Source of the DNA: Sperchopsis tessellata
Taxonomy: Eukaryota > Arthropoda > Insecta > Coleoptera > Hydrophilidae
Length of the DNA stretch: 30,037 nt
NCBI GenBank assembly: GCA_033557685.1
Contig: JAWQRN010000417.1
Location: forward strand, 1-30,037
Direction of reading: 5' to 3'
The notes under the pieces are model-generated. The model worked only from the letters and a program-made list of their open reading frames with translations, had not been told where the DNA came from and made no database searches. This document shows, in pieces, positions 28,190 to 30,037 of the stretch. The position numbers and the translations under genes are program-made. Each line of letters begins with the position of its first letter. Position 1 is the stretch's first letter.

Positions 28190-29780
28190 GCATAGAGAAC
28201 AAAAAAGTAAAGTTAAGACAAGAAGAATATAGAGTATGTGGAACTTTCAAACACCATTAAAATGCGAATAGAGGAAGATGTTATAATATGAAACTACCCT
28301 GCAGGCGATAAAGCAGTATATGAGCTATAAACAGGTAAAAGAGAAACTTATGATTGGAAAAAAGAAAATAATAGTCCTCAGATCTGAAAACGGTGAGAGA
28401 GTTGATGATAGATTGGAAATCATTGAAATGGATAGAAAATTTGCAGATGCTCTAAAATCAATGAAGTGTGGAAAAGCACCCGGAGAAGATGGTATCACCG
28501 TTGCCATTATAAAAATTGCTGGTGATGAGATATACATATACAGTCCTGGCAAAACTGTATACAGCATGTATAGACAAAGAAAATTGCCTCCTATCAGCCT
28601 CACATATGTGGTTTATAAGATCCTCACCAAAATAATAACTAATCGACTTACAGACCAATTCGATTCACACCAACCCAAAACACAGGCAGGTTTTCCGAAG
28701 GGATATAGCACCATTGACCATAGTCACAAGGTGCGTGAATTGATATCTAGATTTAATGAGTATAACCTGCCATTTTGTTGAGCTTTCGTAGACTACGAGA
28801 AAGGATTTGATTGGATCAAGACATCTGCAGTTTTTAAAGTTTTGGTCCAAAAGAGCTTTCCATCTGCCTACATATAGCTATTTCAATACATCTATGAAAA
28901 AGCCACATCAAACGTTAATTTACATCAGGAAACGAAAACTTTTTGTATAAAAAAGGTGTTAGACAGGTAGACACCATATCGCCGAAGTTGTTCAATGCAG
29001 CTTTCGAGAATATGTTCGGGAAACTAAATTGGAACAAAATGACATTAAAGGTAATGGAGAATATCTTAACCATTTGAGATTTGCAGATGATATCGTGTTG
29101 TTTGCACACACTATCGAAGAGCTACAAAAAATTATGATTGATCTGGATTCTGAAAGAAGGGATGTAAGTCTTAGAATGAATCTTAATAAAACGATAGTTA
29201 TGCTTAATGAGCTAGCTATGCTAGCCAATGGGTACATCGAGGGCACACTAATCGAAACCGTAATATTATACATGTATTTGGGCCATCTCATAATGATGGA
29301 AGGATATATTTCTTTAGAGGTAGCTCGAAGAACAAAGCTTCATGTAGTACAACTGGACGTCTAAGTAATATATTTAAATAGCAGATGCCTTTGTGTTTGA
29401 AACGCAAATTGCGATCAGTGTAGTTTGCCTGTGATGACGTATGCTAGTGAGACATGGGCACTAAAAGCCTCGCATATACAGAAGCTTCAAACAATGGAAA
29501 GGAGTATTGCTCTCACACACGATGGGTTTGAGAATTAGGGATATAAAACGCTGTGCATGGATAAGAGGCGAGCAGATAATAAATGGTCAAAAAAGTTAAT
29601 CATGTGGGAACCAAGAGACAACTTAAGGCCAATACGAAGACCAAATGACAGGTGGGCCATAGAACTAAGAAGTTGTTTGGGAGTCACATGAATGAGAAGA
29701 ACGCACAATCGTAGTGAGTGGAAGAAACTTGGGTTGTCCTTCGTCCAGCAGTGGACAAATAACGGCTGTTTATGATGATG
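28190..29780 (+). mobile_element. RTE-like non-LTR retrotransposon, copy 1 (RT with internal deletions)
   Basis: The plus strand carries the RT half of an endonuclease-reverse transcriptase polyprotein. 28320-28440 reads MSYKQVKEKLMIGKKKIIVL. 28450-28530 reads LKSMKCGKAPGEDGITVAII. 28590 onward reads PISLTYVVYKILTKIITNRL, then QAGFPKGYSTIDH. 28780 reads FVDYEKGFDWIKTS (motif A). 29065 reads HLRFADDIVLFAHTIEELQK (catalytic FADD). The end near 29680-29760 reads SEWKKLGLSFVQQWTNNG, followed by a GAT-repeat tail. Two segments are missing, one before LKSMKCGK and one between QRKLP and PISL. Stops and frameshifts are also present. The endonuclease domain is absent. Confidence 0.88.
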
Positions 29781-29784
29781 ATAT

Positions 29785-30037
29785 AGTTATGATAAAACAG
29801 TATACGTCAAGCATAGAAATAAAAGAGATACCATTGTCTTGGAACAATGTAACAATTATTTTAATCCACAAAACGGAAATAAGGAAGACTTGTAAAAATA
29901 TCATCCATTCAGTCTCACGTCTATGGCTTATAAGATCCTCACCAAAAAAATGAATCGCCTTACAGACCATTTCGATTCTTAGCAGCCCGAAGAACAGGCA
30001 GGCTTTCGTAAAGGAGGTAAAACAACTGACAACATTC
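29785..30037 (+). mobile_element. RTE-like non-LTR retrotransposon, copy 2 (runs off right edge)
   Basis: It starts within the RT directly after the GAT tail of copy 1. It reads IPLSWNNVTIILIHKTEIRK, then SLWLIRSSPKK-like coding, then MNRLTDHFDS, stop, QPEEQAGFRKGGKTTDN. This includes the segment that copy 1 has lost, and the flanking parts match copy 1 closely. It is 5' truncated and continues beyond the window. Confidence 0.83.

Noticed and set aside
23715..30037. Upstream TMEM132 exons (signal peptide and first ectodomain part)
   Set aside because: Searched for by eye on the minus strand. No frame with TMEM132 landmarks and a phase-0 donor was found, so these exons are probably beyond the window.
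1..30037. CRISPR arrays, operons, tRNA or rRNA genes
   Set aside because: The spliced genes and eukaryotic transposons exclude prokaryotic features. No intact tRNA or rRNA was seen; the tRNA-like head at 17460-17520 belongs to a SINE.

Overview
This window looks like animal nuclear DNA, most likely from an insect with a transposon-rich genome. It is AT-rich, and its two genes are split by GT-AG introns. There is no prokaryotic gene organisation. The relics (RTE-like, CR1/Jockey-like and R1/I-like non-LTR elements, Tigger/pogo, mariner, a Penelope-like element and a tRNA-derived SINE) are typical of insects. A beetle is my guess, but nothing here proves the order.

Two host genes lie in tandem on the minus strand. 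On the left, 1925..4233 holds the first three coding exons of acylglycerol kinase (AGK), about 212 residues with the GGDGT kinase motif. The gene continues past the left edge. On the right, 11794..23714 holds ten coding exons (819 codons plus stop) of a TMEM132-family single-pass membrane protein, homologous to Drosophila detonator. Its N-terminal exons lie beyond the right edge. The last intron is about 6.5 kb, and the terminal exon contributes only four residues (ESNA) before a TGA.

The main discovery candidate is in that terminal exon. After the TGA the same frame stays open for 65 codons and ends at TAA with FDHLSESYA, which resembles the normal tail FDNLKESNA. This suggests programmed stop-codon readthrough or an alternative splice form that gives a second C-terminus of the same kind.

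Region by region: 1-490 unexplained DNA; 493-1476 an internally deleted Tigger element with one terminal repeat; 1925-4233 AGK with two non-LTR relics in its introns; 4234-7300 intergenic DNA with non-LTR, SINE and mariner relics; 7300-11595 a long AT-rich stretch without recognisable transposons, possibly 3'-UTR; 11596-23714 TMEM132, whose last intron carries three non-LTR fragments and a SINE with target-site duplications; 23715-30037 probably TMEM132 intron, with a second Tigger, a foldback element, a Penelope-like relic and two head-to-tail RTE copies.

The two genes are not obviously linked in function. AGK acts in mitochondrial lipid signalling and TIM22 protein import. TMEM132 proteins are neural adhesion-like receptors thought to connect to the actin cytoskeleton.
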